Shown here one piece after another: positions 25,409 through 32,458 of a DNA stretch of 49,911 bases. The notes under the pieces are model-generated. The model did no database searches. It saw only the letters and a program-made list of their open reading frames with translations, and was not told the DNA's origin. The position numbers and the translations under genes are program-made. Source of the stretch: Actinomadura formosensis NBRC 14204 (GTDB lineage: Bacteria > Actinomycetota > Actinomycetes > Streptosporangiales > Streptosporangiaceae). Location of the stretch: positions 1 to 49,911 of the forward strand of contig NZ_BCQQ01000043.1 of assembly GCF_001552155.1 (NCBI RefSeq), in the 5' to 3' direction. Each line of letters opens with the position of its first letter. The first letter of the stretch is position 1.

Positions 25409-27244
25409 ATGGGGCACTACAAGAGCAACCTCCGGGACCTGGAGTTCAACCTCTTCGAGGTGTTCAGGCGCCAGGACCTCCTCGGCAGCGGCCCGTACGC
25501 GGAACTGGACGAGGACACCGTGCGCAGCGTCCTCGACGAGGTGAACCGGCTGGCCGAGGGGCCGATCGCCGAGTCCTTCGAGGACGCCGACCGCAACCCG
25601 CCCGCGTTCGACCCCGCCACCGGCACCGTCACGATGCCGGAGAGCTTCAAGAAGTCGTTCAAGGCGTGGATGGACGCCGAGTGGTACCGCCTCGACCTCG
25701 CACCCGAGTTCGGCGGCAGCGGCGCCCCGCGCTCCCTCACCTGGGCCGTCGCCGAGCAGGTGCTGGGCGCCAACCCGGCCGTCTACATGTTCGCCTCCGG
25801 TCCCGGTTTCGCCCAGATCCTGTGGTACATCGGCACGCCCGAGCAGAAGCGGTTCGCCGAACTGGCCCTTGAACGGCAGTGGGGCGCCACGATGGTGCTG
25901 ACCGAGCCGGATGCGGGCTCCGACGTCGGCGCCGGCCGCGCCAAGGCCGTCCAGCAGCCGGACGGCACCTGGCACATCGAGGGCGTCAAGCGCTTCATCA
26001 CCTCGGCCGAGCACGACATGGCCGAGAACATCTTCCACCTGGTGCTGGCCCGTCCCGAGGGCGCCGGCCCCGGCACCAAGGGCCTGTCGATGTTCCTCGT
26101 CCCGAAGTACCTGGTCGACCTGGAGACCGGCGAGCTGGGCGAGCGCAACGGCGCCTACGTGACGAACGTCGAGAAGAAGATGGGCCTCAAGGTCTCCACG
26201 ACCTGCGAGCTGACCCTCGGCGAGAAGCACCCCGCCATCGGCTACCTGGTCGGGGACGTCCACCAGGGCATCCGGCAGATGTTCCTCGTCATCGAGTACG
26301 CCCGGATGATGGTCGGCACCAAGGCCATCGCGACGCTGTCGACCGGCTACCTCAACGCGCTGGAGTACGCGAAGGAGCGCGTGCAGGGCGCGGACATGAC
26401 GCAGATGACGGACAAGTCCGCCCCGCGCGTCACGATCACCCACCACCCGGACGTCCGGCGCAGCCTCATGACGCAGAAGGCGTACGCCGAGGGGATGCGG
26501 GCGCTCGTGATGCTCACCGCGACCTACCAGGACGCCGTGCAGGTCGCCGAGCACGAGGGCCGCAAGGACGAGCAGGCCGAGAAGGTCAACGACCTGCTGC
26601 TGCCGATCGTCAAGGGCTTCGGCTCCGAGCGGGCGTACGCGCTGCTCGGCGCCGAGTCGCTGCAGACCCTCGGCGGCTCCGGCTTCCTGCAGGACTACCC
26701 GATCGAGCAGTACATCCGCGACTCCAAGATCGACACCCTGTACGAGGGGACCACCGCGATCCAGGGCCAGGACCTGTTCTTCCGCAAGATCCTGCGGGAC
26801 AACGGCGAGGCGCTGAAGGTGCTCGCCGGCGAGATCAGGGCGTTCGCCGAGTCCGAGGCGGGCAACGGCCGGCTGAAGAACGAGCGGGAGCTGCTCGGCC
26901 GGGCCCTGGACGACGTGCAGGGCATCATCACCCCGATGGTCGGGTGGGCGCTCGGCTCGATGGAGGACCCGAAGGAGCTGTACAGGGTCGGGCTCAACAC
27001 GTCCCGGCTGCTGCTCGCCCTCGGTGACCTCATCGTCGGCTGGCTGCTGCTCCGCCAGGCCGACGTCGCGCTGACCGCACTCGGCGGCGGGGACGTGTCC
27101 GACCCCGACAAGGCGTTCTACAGCGGCAAGGTCGCGGCCGCGCAGTTCTTCTGCCAGACCGTCCTGCCGCGCCTGGCATCCGACCGCGCCATCACCGAGG
27201 CCACCACCCTCGACGTAATGGACCTGCCCGAAGAATCGTTCTGA
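25409..27244 (+). CDS. fadE5: Acyl-CoA dehydrogenase, FadE5 type
   Basis: 611 residues, the same length as mycobacterial FadE5 and strongly similar along its length: [78 protein letters not shown] and [19 protein letters not shown]. The glutamate in [12 protein letters not shown] lies in the catalytic-base region. It is a long ACAD with an extra C-terminal domain, acting on acyl-CoA in beta-oxidation. The last about 20 codons are duplicated at 29.8 kb, marking the edge of an accessory segment. Confidence 0.95.
   Translation: MGHYKSNLRDLEFNLFEVFRRQDLLGSGPYAELDEDTVRSVLDEVNRLAEGPIAESFEDADRNPPAFDPATGTVTMPESFKKSFKAWMDAEWYRLDLAPEFGGSGAPRSLTWAVAEQVLGANPAVYMFASGPGFAQILWYIGTPEQKRFAELALERQWGATMVLTEPDAGSDVGAGRAKAVQQPDGTWHIEGVKRFITSAEHDMAENIFHLVLARPEGAGPGTKGLSMFLVPKYLVDLETGELGERNGAYVTNVEKKMGLKVSTTCELTLGEKHPAIGYLVGDVHQGIRQMFLVIEYARMMVGTKAIATLSTGYLNALEYAKERVQGADMTQMTDKSAPRVTITHHPDVRRSLMTQKAYAEGMRALVMLTATYQDAVQVAEHEGRKDEQAEKVNDLLLPIVKGFGSERAYALLGAESLQTLGGSGFLQDYPIEQYIRDSKIDTLYEGTTAIQGQDLFFRKILRDNGEALKVLAGEIRAFAESEAGNGRLKNERELLGRALDDVQGIITPMVGWALGSMEDPKELYRVGLNTSRLLLALGDLIVGWLLLRQADVALTALGGGDVSDPDKAFYSGKVAAAQFFCQTVLPRLASDRAITEATTLDVMDLPEESF
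27192..27244 (+). repeat. Direct repeat copy 1 (3' end of fadE5)
   Basis: The last 53 bases of fadE5 recur at 29813-29865 with four mismatches; the final 18 bases are identical. The two copies bracket about 2.6 kb of foreign-looking genes, which is the pattern left by insertion into the 3' end of a gene. Confidence 0.85.
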
Positions 27245-27255
27245 GTTCGACTGCG

Positions 27256-27288
27256 ACAGGCCCCCGCCCGATTTCGGCGGGGGCCTGT
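27256..27288. terminator. fadE5 terminator
   Basis: ACAGGCCCCCGCC pairs perfectly with GGCGGGGGCCTGT across a 7-base loop, 12 bases after the fadE5 stop. Related hairpins stand at 28959-28990 and 29890-29917. Confidence 0.88.
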
Positions 27289-27479
27289 TCTCGTACCACT
27301 GTGTCGGCGAGCCCGCGCTTTGGACAGAACGATTCTCGACCGCAGTGTCGCCCGGAAATAGATGATCACTGCACCTTGCGGACAGTATTGACCCGAAGAG
27401 GCCGGAAGCGTGCGTCTGCCGTTTGTCCGTGATGTGGCCCGGGGAGGGCTGACGACGGCTTCTATCCGGGAGGATCCCC

Positions 27480-27719
27480 ATGAAGGTGATCGGTCGCCTC
27501 GGCAAAGCACCCGCCGAGCGCGGTGATACGACCTCGACGACCGGTTCTCCTGATATTCTCACACTCAGTGATGGTGCATTCGCGGTCATTGGCGTCGACA
27601 TCACCGACGAGCTCGGGCCGAATCCGATGAAAGACGCCCGATGCGCCCCAGATGAACGGATCGTTCGCATCACGCGCGCCACTCTCATCGCCGCGAAGAA
27701 AGACATCCCGGACGAATGA
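27480..27719 (+). CDS. Small hypothetical protein paired with DUF6879
   Basis: 79 residues beginning MKVIGRLGKAPAERGD, then TGSPDILTLSDGAFAVIGVD. The stop overlaps the DUF6879 start by 4 bases (ATGA). In position, size and pattern (LGK, SPD/SPT, a GxxVIGxDIT-like core) it resembles the 78-residue protein that precedes the second DUF6879 gene at 38.1 kb. These look like small dedicated partners of DUF6879 proteins. Function unknown. A GGGAGG-like site precedes the ATG. Confidence 0.7.
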   Translation: MKVIGRLGKAPAERGDTTSTTGSPDILTLSDGAFAVIGVDITDELGPNPMKDARCAPDERIVRITRATLIAAKKDIPDE

Positions 27720-28312
27720 TGCATCAACCGCCTGAGTGGGTACTGGACGGCAGCGAGCGGCTCACCCTGGACGGCTTCCTGGAGGCGTTCGGCCGAGCCT
27801 GGGCACGTACCGAACGGCGCTTCCTCAAGCTGGAGTGCTGGCAGTCCTACCGCGAGGCCGACGGCGTCCGATCGCAGGAGGCGTTCCAGGCGGGCGACGC
27901 CGTGCGGGCCCGCCGCCTCCTGAGCGAAGAGGCGATGGGAGACCAGCCCCTTCGCGACGAGGTCAGGTCGCGGAACCTGGAGTTCACCCGGGTGCGGCTG
28001 CTGTCCTACCCGCTCACCGACTACCTGCGCTACGAGATGATCAACTATGAGGTGCGGTGCGGGCTGGGCGAGCACATCGAATTCTTCGCGCCACCGGCTC
28101 CGGTGGAGAACTACTTCGATTTCCTGCTGTTCGACTCGCACAGCGCCCTCGTCCACGACTACGGTCCCGGCCCCATCGGCTACCAGGTCGGCGGCTGGCT
28201 CGTCCGGCGTCCAAAGACGCTGGACGCTCTCGCGGACATCGCCGGCGATGTGCGGACCCGCGGTGAAAGGCTGCGACCGCTGCAAGGAGTTCCGGACGCC
28301 TACCGCGCCTGA
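27716..28312 (+). CDS. DUF6879-family protein (copy 1)
   Basis: 198 residues with the features of DUF6879: FLKLECWQSYREADG near residue 40, VRLLSYPLTDYLRYEMINYE in the middle, and FDFLLFDSHSALVHDYGPG followed by YQVGGWLVRRP at the end. DUF6879 genes in actinomycetes are common beside XRE and DUF397 regulators; no biochemical role is known to me. It is coupled to the small upstream gene and followed by a DUF6082 remnant 12 bases on. Confidence 0.85.
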   Translation: MMHQPPEWVLDGSERLTLDGFLEAFGRAWARTERRFLKLECWQSYREADGVRSQEAFQAGDAVRARRLLSEEAMGDQPLRDEVRSRNLEFTRVRLLSYPLTDYLRYEMINYEVRCGLGEHIEFFAPPAPVENYFDFLLFDSHSALVHDYGPGPIGYQVGGWLVRRPKTLDALADIAGDVRTRGERLRPLQGVPDAYRA

Positions 28313-28324
28313 CCCGGCGATGCC

Positions 28325-28949
28325 ATGAAAGGCAGAGTGCGGCGCGCCCTCCCCATGGGTCTCGCGATCACGGCGGGACTCCTCGCCGTGGTCTTCTGCG
28401 TCCTCGTCCCGGTTCTTCTCCTGCTCCGTCTGGACGACGACGAGCTGGCGCGCTGGTCGGACATCGGTCAGGCGGTCAGCCCGGTCGCGGTCTTCTTCTC
28501 CGGCGCCGCGTTCCTGGGCATCACCGCCGCGCTCCTGATGCAGGGCCGCGAGCTGCGCAACCAGCGTGAAGAGCTGAGAATTGCTCAGGAGGAGCAGGCG
28601 CGAAGCAGTGAACTCGCGATGCGCGAGCTGCACACCGACCTGATCAAAATGGCCATCGAGGACAGCGAACTCCGCTCGGTCTGGCCAGCCCCCGCACCCG
28701 GCGAGCAGACGACCCGCAAGGACCACTACTGCAATCTGATCCTGACCTCCAGAAGGTCGCCTATGAGACCCGCACCATCGAGCTCCCAGAACTCCGCAAT
28801 GCCCTGCGGTTCCTGATGGCCAGCCGGACATGCGGGCCTTCTGGGCCCGCAGCCGCCCGTCTCGTGTCTCCATCACCGACGGTGACGGCGCCGAGGACAC
28901 CTTCACGGCCGAAGTGGACGCGGCGTACACCGACACCATTGCGCCATAG
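28325..28949 (+). pseudogene. DUF6082-family protein, two frameshifts
   Basis: The first frame encodes an N-terminal membrane anchor (AITAGLLAVVFCVLVPVLLLL), a second hydrophobic part (AVFFSGAAFLGITAALLMQG) and a coiled helix (ELRNQREELRIAQEEQARSS), followed by MAIEDSELRSVW as in DUF6082. After HYCNLIL the family pattern continues in another frame (VAYETRTIELPELRNALRFL) and then in the third (MRAFWARSRPSRVSITDGDG), ending at the TAG at 28947-28949. Each jump equals one missing base, near 28746 and 28820. Either the gene has decayed or the assembly has two small errors. Confidence 0.75.
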
Positions 28950-28958
28950 ACAGCGCGT

Positions 28959-28990
28959 CAGGCCCCCGTGAGGGTTCTGGCGGGGGCCTG
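28959..28990. terminator. Hairpin terminator, second copy
   Basis: CAGGCCCCCG pairs with CGGGGGCCTG across a 12-base loop, ten bases after the DUF6082 remnant. The sequence that follows matches what follows the 29890-29917 terminator, so the terminator was duplicated together with part of the methyltransferase gene. Confidence 0.75.
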
Positions 28991-28995
28991 TCGGT

Positions 28996-29092
28996 TCAGG
29001 CCGGGTCGACCGGGTTGTCCGGGGAGTCGAGCCAGATCGTCTGCCCCTCCGGCGTCCGGTGATCCCGAACCGGCCCATGGCAGGTCTGGCGG
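28996..29092 (-). pseudogene. C-terminal remnant of a methyltransferase gene
   Basis: On the minus strand this piece reads RPAMGRFGIT and, after a frame break, QTIWLDSPDNPVDPA and stop. This matches the end of the intact methyltransferase at 29925-30737 (RPAIDRFGIT and QTIWLDSPDNPIAPT). Nothing else of the enzyme is present; the next genes upstream are unrelated. It is a broken duplicate. Confidence 0.8.
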
Positions 29093-29107
29093 CTTCGGTC
29101 CCGTCGT

Positions 29108-29317
29108 CTATGGCGAAAGCAGTTGCTCCCAGGCGGCGAATCGGTCTCTCATTGCCCCGATCTCCGCGCTGGGCACGCCGTAGGCGGTGAAGTCCCGGTC
29201 GGGGATGCGGTGCAGGTAGGAGAGCGACTCTGCGAATAGCGCAGTGTCAAAGCCGGGACCCCGGTCACCGACGGCCTCCAGCGCGATGCGGGCCAGCCGT
29301 TGTGGGAACCGATCCAT
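29108..29317 (-). CDS. Small hypothetical protein (second of a pair)
   Basis: About 69 residues beginning MDRFPQRLARIALEAVGDRG, with FAESLSYLHRIPDRDFTAYG in the middle. The ATG shares one base with the stop of the upstream partner (TGATG). The family is not recognised. Size, pairing and accessory location would allow a toxin-antitoxin or small regulatory pair, but no diagnostic motif is visible. Confidence 0.6.
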   Translation of the reverse strand: MDRFPQRLARIALEAVGDRGPGFDTALFAESLSYLHRIPDRDFTAYGVPSAEIGAMRDRFAAWEQLLSP

Positions 29318-29652
29318 CAGGCGGCATGCCGCAACTGGGAAAAGCGCCGCTCCCACCGGGCACGGACCGGACGAGCCGAAAGGATCTCATCCCAGTGCTC
29401 CACCAGCAGCCGACCGTTGATCAGCCGCCGCTGATGCTCCGCCCCGCCCTCCTCCAGCACAATCTTGTAGAGCGCCGCCCGGTCGTAGTCGTCATCAAGA
29501 TCGAATTCAGTCCGCCCGCCCCAGGCCAGCTCTAGGGGAAGCACCACCACACCATGCTCCGGCCCCCGGAGCTCATCCAGCGAGCCGGCCACCTCGTACG
29601 GCCTGGTCTCGGCGTAACTGAACGGCTCTCCGCTGTGCCCTTTCATACACAC
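29317..29652 (-). CDS. Small hypothetical protein (first of a pair)
   Basis: Up to 111 residues, probably from ATG 29652 or the ATG two codons later (MKGHSGEPFSYAETRPYEV). Contains HGVVVLPLELAWGGRTEFDL, then DDDYDRAALYKIVLEEGG and a basic C-terminus RARWERRFSQLRHAA. Function unknown. The start region carries ACACTGGTGTGT, an interrupted palindrome that may be an operator. Translationally linked to the following 69-residue gene. Confidence 0.65.
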   Translation of the reverse strand: MCMKGHSGEPFSYAETRPYEVAGSLDELRGPEHGVVVLPLELAWGGRTEFDLDDDYDRAALYKIVLEEGGAEHQRRLINGRLLVEHWDEILSARPVRARWERRFSQLRHAA

Positions 29653-29810
29653 CAGTGTGCCCGATCGACCGCCCAGAGGACTTCGTCCACGTCCGCCTGT
29701 GCGGCACCGCTAATTAACTTCGTGGTCGTCCAGGTGCCGTCTGCGCGGCGGGTGGAGGGCCGGGGGCGGCGCACATACGGCTCGGGCCTGGCGTGGGGAT
29801 GCGGGCGGGC
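29643..29810 (-). pseudogene. 5'-truncated copy of the gene at 31028-31486
   Basis: On the minus strand the frame contains HPHARPEPYVRRPRPST, nearly identical to HPHARPEPYVRRPQPST in the intact gene at 31.2 kb, with nucleotide similarity across 29740-29810. Its front half is missing and is replaced by the duplicated fadE5 tail; its end (ISGAAQADVDEVLWAVDRAH) is unlike the intact copy. A recombination junction therefore lies near 29810. Confidence 0.7.
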
Positions 29811-29812
29811 CG

Positions 29813-29865
29813 TCACCGAGGCCACCACCCTGGACGTGACGGACCTTCCCGAAGAATCGTTCTGA
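29813..29865 (+). repeat. Direct repeat copy 2 (orphan fadE5 tail)
   Basis: Encodes [16 protein letters not shown] and stop in the same frame as the end of FadE5 ([16 protein letters not shown]). It has no acyl-CoA dehydrogenase sequence in front of it. The differences from copy 1 are mostly silent, as expected if one copy came with an incoming element that restores the gene's end. Followed by a terminator hairpin in the expected position. Confidence 0.85.
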
Positions 29866-29889
29866 TCCCGTCCTGACCGGCCGCGCACC

Positions 29890-29917
29890 GGCCCCCGCCG
29901 TCCCGACGGCGGGGGCC
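29890..29917. terminator. Terminator after the orphan fadE5 tail
   Basis: GGCCCCCGCCGTC and GACGGCGGGGGCC form a perfect 13-bp inverted repeat with a 2-base centre. It stands between the fadE5 tail and the convergent methyltransferase gene and can serve both strands. Confidence 0.85.
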
Positions 29918-29924
29918 TGTTCGT

Positions 29925-30737
29925 TCAGGTCGGGGCGATCGGGTTGTCCGGGGAGTCGAGCCAGATCGTTTGCCCCTGGGACGTCACGGTGATCCCGAAC
30001 CGGTCGATGGCAGGTCTGCCGGCGTCGGCCCACCTCTCCTTGCAGGCGTTCCGGTCGGGTTGGGAGATCCGTTGGCCGCGTAGCGGCATGAACCAGGAGG
30101 GGGCGACGAACCGGCCTTCTGCACGCCCTCCGTCCCGGACGGCGAGACGACCGATCGGGCCGTCGGGGTGGAACGTCGGAGCCCACGGAACCAGTAGGAG
30201 CCCGCCCGGCCGCGTCTGCCGCACCCAGGCATACGGCAGCTCCGCCGTGGCGGCCGTGGCGATCACCCGGTCGAACGGGCCGCCCGCCGGGCTTCCGGCC
30301 TCGCCGTCTCCGGTGACGACCTGGACCGGGCAGCCGACCCCGGCCAGGTTCGCCCTCGCCTGCTCGGCCACCACCGGGTCGATCTCGATCGTGGTCACGT
30401 TCTGCGGCCCGACGATTTCCGCCATCAGTGCGGCGTTCCAGCCCGTGCCAGTGCCGATCTCCATGACCCGGTGACCGGGCTGAAGGTCCAGGAGCTCCAG
30501 CATTTGCCGCACGACGTGCGGGGCCGAGCACGAGCTTGTGGGCCACACGCCTTTATCGGCCGCTCCGTCATCTATTTGCGTCGTCACGGCGTCGTCGGAG
30601 CGCACCAGGGCGCGCCAGCGGTCCGGGTCGTCCTGACGGCGCAGGGGGACGGCCCAGCCGTCGTCACGACGGACCCAAACCAGGTCAGGGACGAACGCTT
30701 CGCGCGGTACGGCCTTGAACGCGGCGTCGATGCTCAT
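29925..30737 (-). CDS. PIMT-like SAM-dependent methyltransferase
   Basis: About 270 residues from the ATG at 30737 (MSIDAAFKAVPREAFVPDLV). Resembles protein-L-isoaspartate O-methyltransferase: TSSCSAPHVVRQMLELL, the SAM motif VMEIGTGTGWNAALMAE, the acidic TTIEIDPVVAEQ, and VVTGDGEAG with FDRVIATAATAELP. The C-terminal domain (about 190-270) is extra and not recognised. Similar enzymes occur with ribosomal peptides in actinomycetes, but no precursor peptide is evident. The ATG overlaps the stop of the CxxC mini-protein by 4 bases. Part of the gene is duplicated as a remnant at 28.99 kb. Confidence 0.88.
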   Translation of the reverse strand: MSIDAAFKAVPREAFVPDLVWVRRDDGWAVPLRRQDDPDRWRALVRSDDAVTTQIDDGAADKGVWPTSSCSAPHVVRQMLELLDLQPGHRVMEIGTGTGWNAALMAEIVGPQNVTTIEIDPVVAEQARANLAGVGCPVQVVTGDGEAGSPAGGPFDRVIATAATAELPYAWVRQTRPGGLLLVPWAPTFHPDGPIGRLAVRDGGRAEGRFVAPSWFMPLRGQRISQPDRNACKERWADAGRPAIDRFGITVTSQGQTIWLDSPDNPIAPT

Positions 30738-30859
30738 GCCTTCCCCGAACCGTGGCAGCCGGGGCATTTGACGTCCTCCTCCTTGCTGTCGTTGTTCACG
30801 GTGATCTTTCCGCTTCCGCCGCACATGCCGCAGTTCGACGGATTCTCGTGTTTACCCAT
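30734..30859 (-). CDS. 41-residue DnaJ-type zinc-finger mini-protein
   Basis: A very short gene, MGKHENPSNCGMCGGSGKI followed by a linker and KCPGCHGSGKA. Two CxxCxGxG motifs, as in the zinc domain of DnaJ, can together bind one zinc ion. It overlaps the methyltransferase start by 4 bases (ATGA), so the two are made together. Perhaps a partner or substrate-binding adaptor of the methyltransferase; this is inference. Confidence 0.75.
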   Translation of the reverse strand: MGKHENPSNCGMCGGSGKITVNNDSKEEDVKCPGCHGSGKA

Positions 30860-31027
30860 GAGGCTGATCCTTTCGGACGATCTTTTCGACCTTACGGAGT
30901 GCTGGCCCTGTTCGGGGCTCGTTGGGTTCGGGCTGGAATAACTCGTTCGGGTCTGCCTCTGCGGCAACGCCGATCAAACCCGGCCATCCTGGAAATCACG
31001 GCGCCCGGGCATTTCGCGGATTGGCGG

Positions 31028-31486
31028 TCACGGGAGTGGAGCCGCGGGCGTCGGGTGGAGGCAGGCGGTCAGGAACCAGTGGACGACGCGCCGGACACGC
31101 CCGCTGTGTTGCGCTGGTCGCCGGGTGGTGGCCTTCGCGGTCGTCCCGGTGCCGTCTGGATGCGGGGTGGACGGCTGAGGGCGGCGCACATACGGCTCGG
31201 GCCTCGCGTGGGGATGCGGGCGGGGCAGAGCGGCGCGGAGCTTGCGGGCCAGGTCGGCGGCCGTCCTGGCTTCGACCAGCCGGTCCGGAAGGAGCGCCCA
31301 GAGCGAACCGCTGAACTCGCCGTGCCAGATGCAGAGCCCCGGGAAGGCACGTTGAAGGTCGTCGAGAGCCTGGTCGATGTCGAGATCCAGCTCCAGCCGT
31401 CCGACCGGACGCGTGGACAGCGGTGGCGCGGGCGCTGAGCGGGCAAGCGCCGGTCGGTCGTGCCACGCCTCGGGTCTGTGGGTCAT
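31028..31486 (-). CDS. Hypothetical protein with basic, disordered C-terminus
   Basis: 152 residues. The middle (LELDLDIDQALDDLQRAFPG, then IWHGEFSGSLWALLPDRLVE) looks folded and resembles small actinomycete proteins found near XRE/ATPase regulator pairs; residues after about 90 are proline-, arginine- and histidine-rich (PHPHARPEPYVRRPQPST). The real protein may end up longer or shorter if the tail is the result of recombination: a related tail recurs in the truncated copy at 29.7 kb. Function unknown. Confidence 0.6.
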   Translation of the reverse strand: MTHRPEAWHDRPALARSAPAPPLSTRPVGRLELDLDIDQALDDLQRAFPGLCIWHGEFSGSLWALLPDRLVEARTAADLARKLRAALPRPHPHARPEPYVRRPQPSTPHPDGTGTTAKATTRRPAQHSGRVRRVVHWFLTACLHPTPAAPLP

Positions 31487-31504
31487 CGGGATGCCTCCGT
31501 TGCG

Positions 31505-31879
31505 CTACCAGGTGGAGGGGAACATGCGGTGTTTGAGGAGGGCGTCCACCTGGTCGGCGGCCTGCTTGGTGTCGCCGCAGGGGCAGAGGTAGCCGTGGCG
31601 TCCGCGCCCGGCGTCGTAGTAGGCCCAGCCGCCGGGCACGGCCTGGACGTTCACCGCGACGCGGACGTAGTCGTCGGGGCCGAACGCCAGCACCCAGAGC
31701 ACCGGCGGACGAGTGGGGAACTCGTCGGCCTGGTAGAGCTTGACGCAGCGGTAGTTCTTGGCTCGGACGGCGACGGCGAGCAGGTCGAGGTTCCGGATCG
31801 CCGTGGTGCGCCCCAGCCGGGTCCGCCACCGCAGCAGATGACGGCCCGCCCGGACGTTCAGCGGGCGCAGCGAGCCCAT
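31505..31879 (-). CDS. Hypothetical protein
   Basis: 124 residues from the ATG at 31879, overlapping the end of the ATPase gene by 22 bases. Features are an arginine-rich start (RAGRHLLRWRTRLGR), LDLLAVAVRAKNYRCVKLYQ, VLWVLAFGPDDYVRVAVNV and YYDAGRGRHGYLCPCGDTKQ, with one CPC motif. The family is not recognised. Its tight coupling suggests it works with the ATPase upstream. Confidence 0.65.
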   Translation of the reverse strand: MGSLRPLNVRAGRHLLRWRTRLGRTTAIRNLDLLAVAVRAKNYRCVKLYQADEFPTRPPVLWVLAFGPDDYVRVAVNVQAVPGGWAYYDAGRGRHGYLCPCGDTKQAADQVDALLKHRMFPSTW

Positions 31880-32256
31880 GTGATCTTCCCTTCCTCGTTG
31901 AGCGGCCGGACACCCCAGTCGTGGACGAGCTGAGCCATCAGCAGCAGACCGCGCCCGCTCTCGGCGTCGCCGTCCTCGTCCTGGACGATGGGGAGAGTGG
32001 TGCTCTCGTCCCAGACCTCGATGACGGTGAGCGGTTCGCGCACGTCCGGGAAGACGCGGACGATGATGTGCCCGACCCCGACGTGCTTGTAGCTGTTGGT
32101 CACCAGCTCGGTAACCACGAGCCGGCCGACGAAGTCGTCGGCGTGCCCGAGCTCGCGGAACCGGTCGGTGAGGTAGCGGCGCGCTTTCGCGGGCGCCTCG
32201 TCGGACGGATCGAGGACGAGCGGCGCCGCCTCGGGCGCGAGCATGACCGCTGGCAT
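31858..32256 (-). CDS. RsbW-like ATP-binding protein of a WhiJ/AbaA-type locus
   Basis: About 132 residues from the ATG at 32256, preceded by GAGGTT. HATPase features: ARRYLTDRFRELGHADDFVG, N-box VVTELVTNSYKHVG, VIEVWDEST and SGRGLLLMAQLVHDWG. It is divergent from an XRE/DUF5753 regulator that is followed by DUF397 genes. This trio matches the abaA/whiJ-like arrangement of Streptomyces, where such genes influence differentiation and antibiotic production. Kinase or anti-sigma activity is inferred. Confidence 0.88.
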   Translation of the reverse strand: MPAVMLAPEAAPLVLDPSDEAPAKARRYLTDRFRELGHADDFVGRLVVTELVTNSYKHVGVGHIIVRVFPDVREPLTVIEVWDESTTLPIVQDEDGDAESGRGLLLMAQLVHDWGVRPLNEEGKITWARCAR

Positions 32257-32400
32257 CGGTGAACCTCCAGCCTGGACGGAGGCTGATCTCGAACGGGGCC
32301 AACCCGCCAAACCGGAAGAACCCGCCACGATCACCCTGTGTTATCGAACGAACACTATGAAGTCACAAGACGGCGTAGGATTCCCGGGTACCTGTGAAGC

Positions 32401-32414
32401 AGTGTCAGAACACT
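32401..32414. promoter_or_regulatory. Inverted repeat between ATPase and XRE genes
   Basis: AGTGT-CAGA-ACACT is a perfect 5-bp inverted repeat about 45 bases before the XRE start, in a comparatively AT-rich divergent region. Plausible operator for the XRE protein itself. Confidence 0.35.
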
Positions 32415-32458
32415 CACAACCGCTGTCGTTGGAAGTAACCCCCTCAGCGAGAGGCGTT

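Noticed and set aside
25355..28939. A 1194-codon minus-strand open frame opposite fadE5 and the DUF6879 genes
   Set aside because: It is the shadow of high-GC genes on the other strand. The plus strand shows clear protein families across the same DNA, while this frame is biased to the residues expected from antisense codons.
27245..29812. A complete integrative element with its own integrase
   Set aside because: The repeats suggest insertion, but no integrase, excisionase, relaxase or replication gene lies between them.
29813..29865. The orphan [16 protein letters not shown] segment as a small peptide precursor for the nearby methyltransferase
   Set aside because: It is in the same frame and nearly identical to the end of FadE5, followed by the same kind of terminator. 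No ribosome site or independent start is visible.
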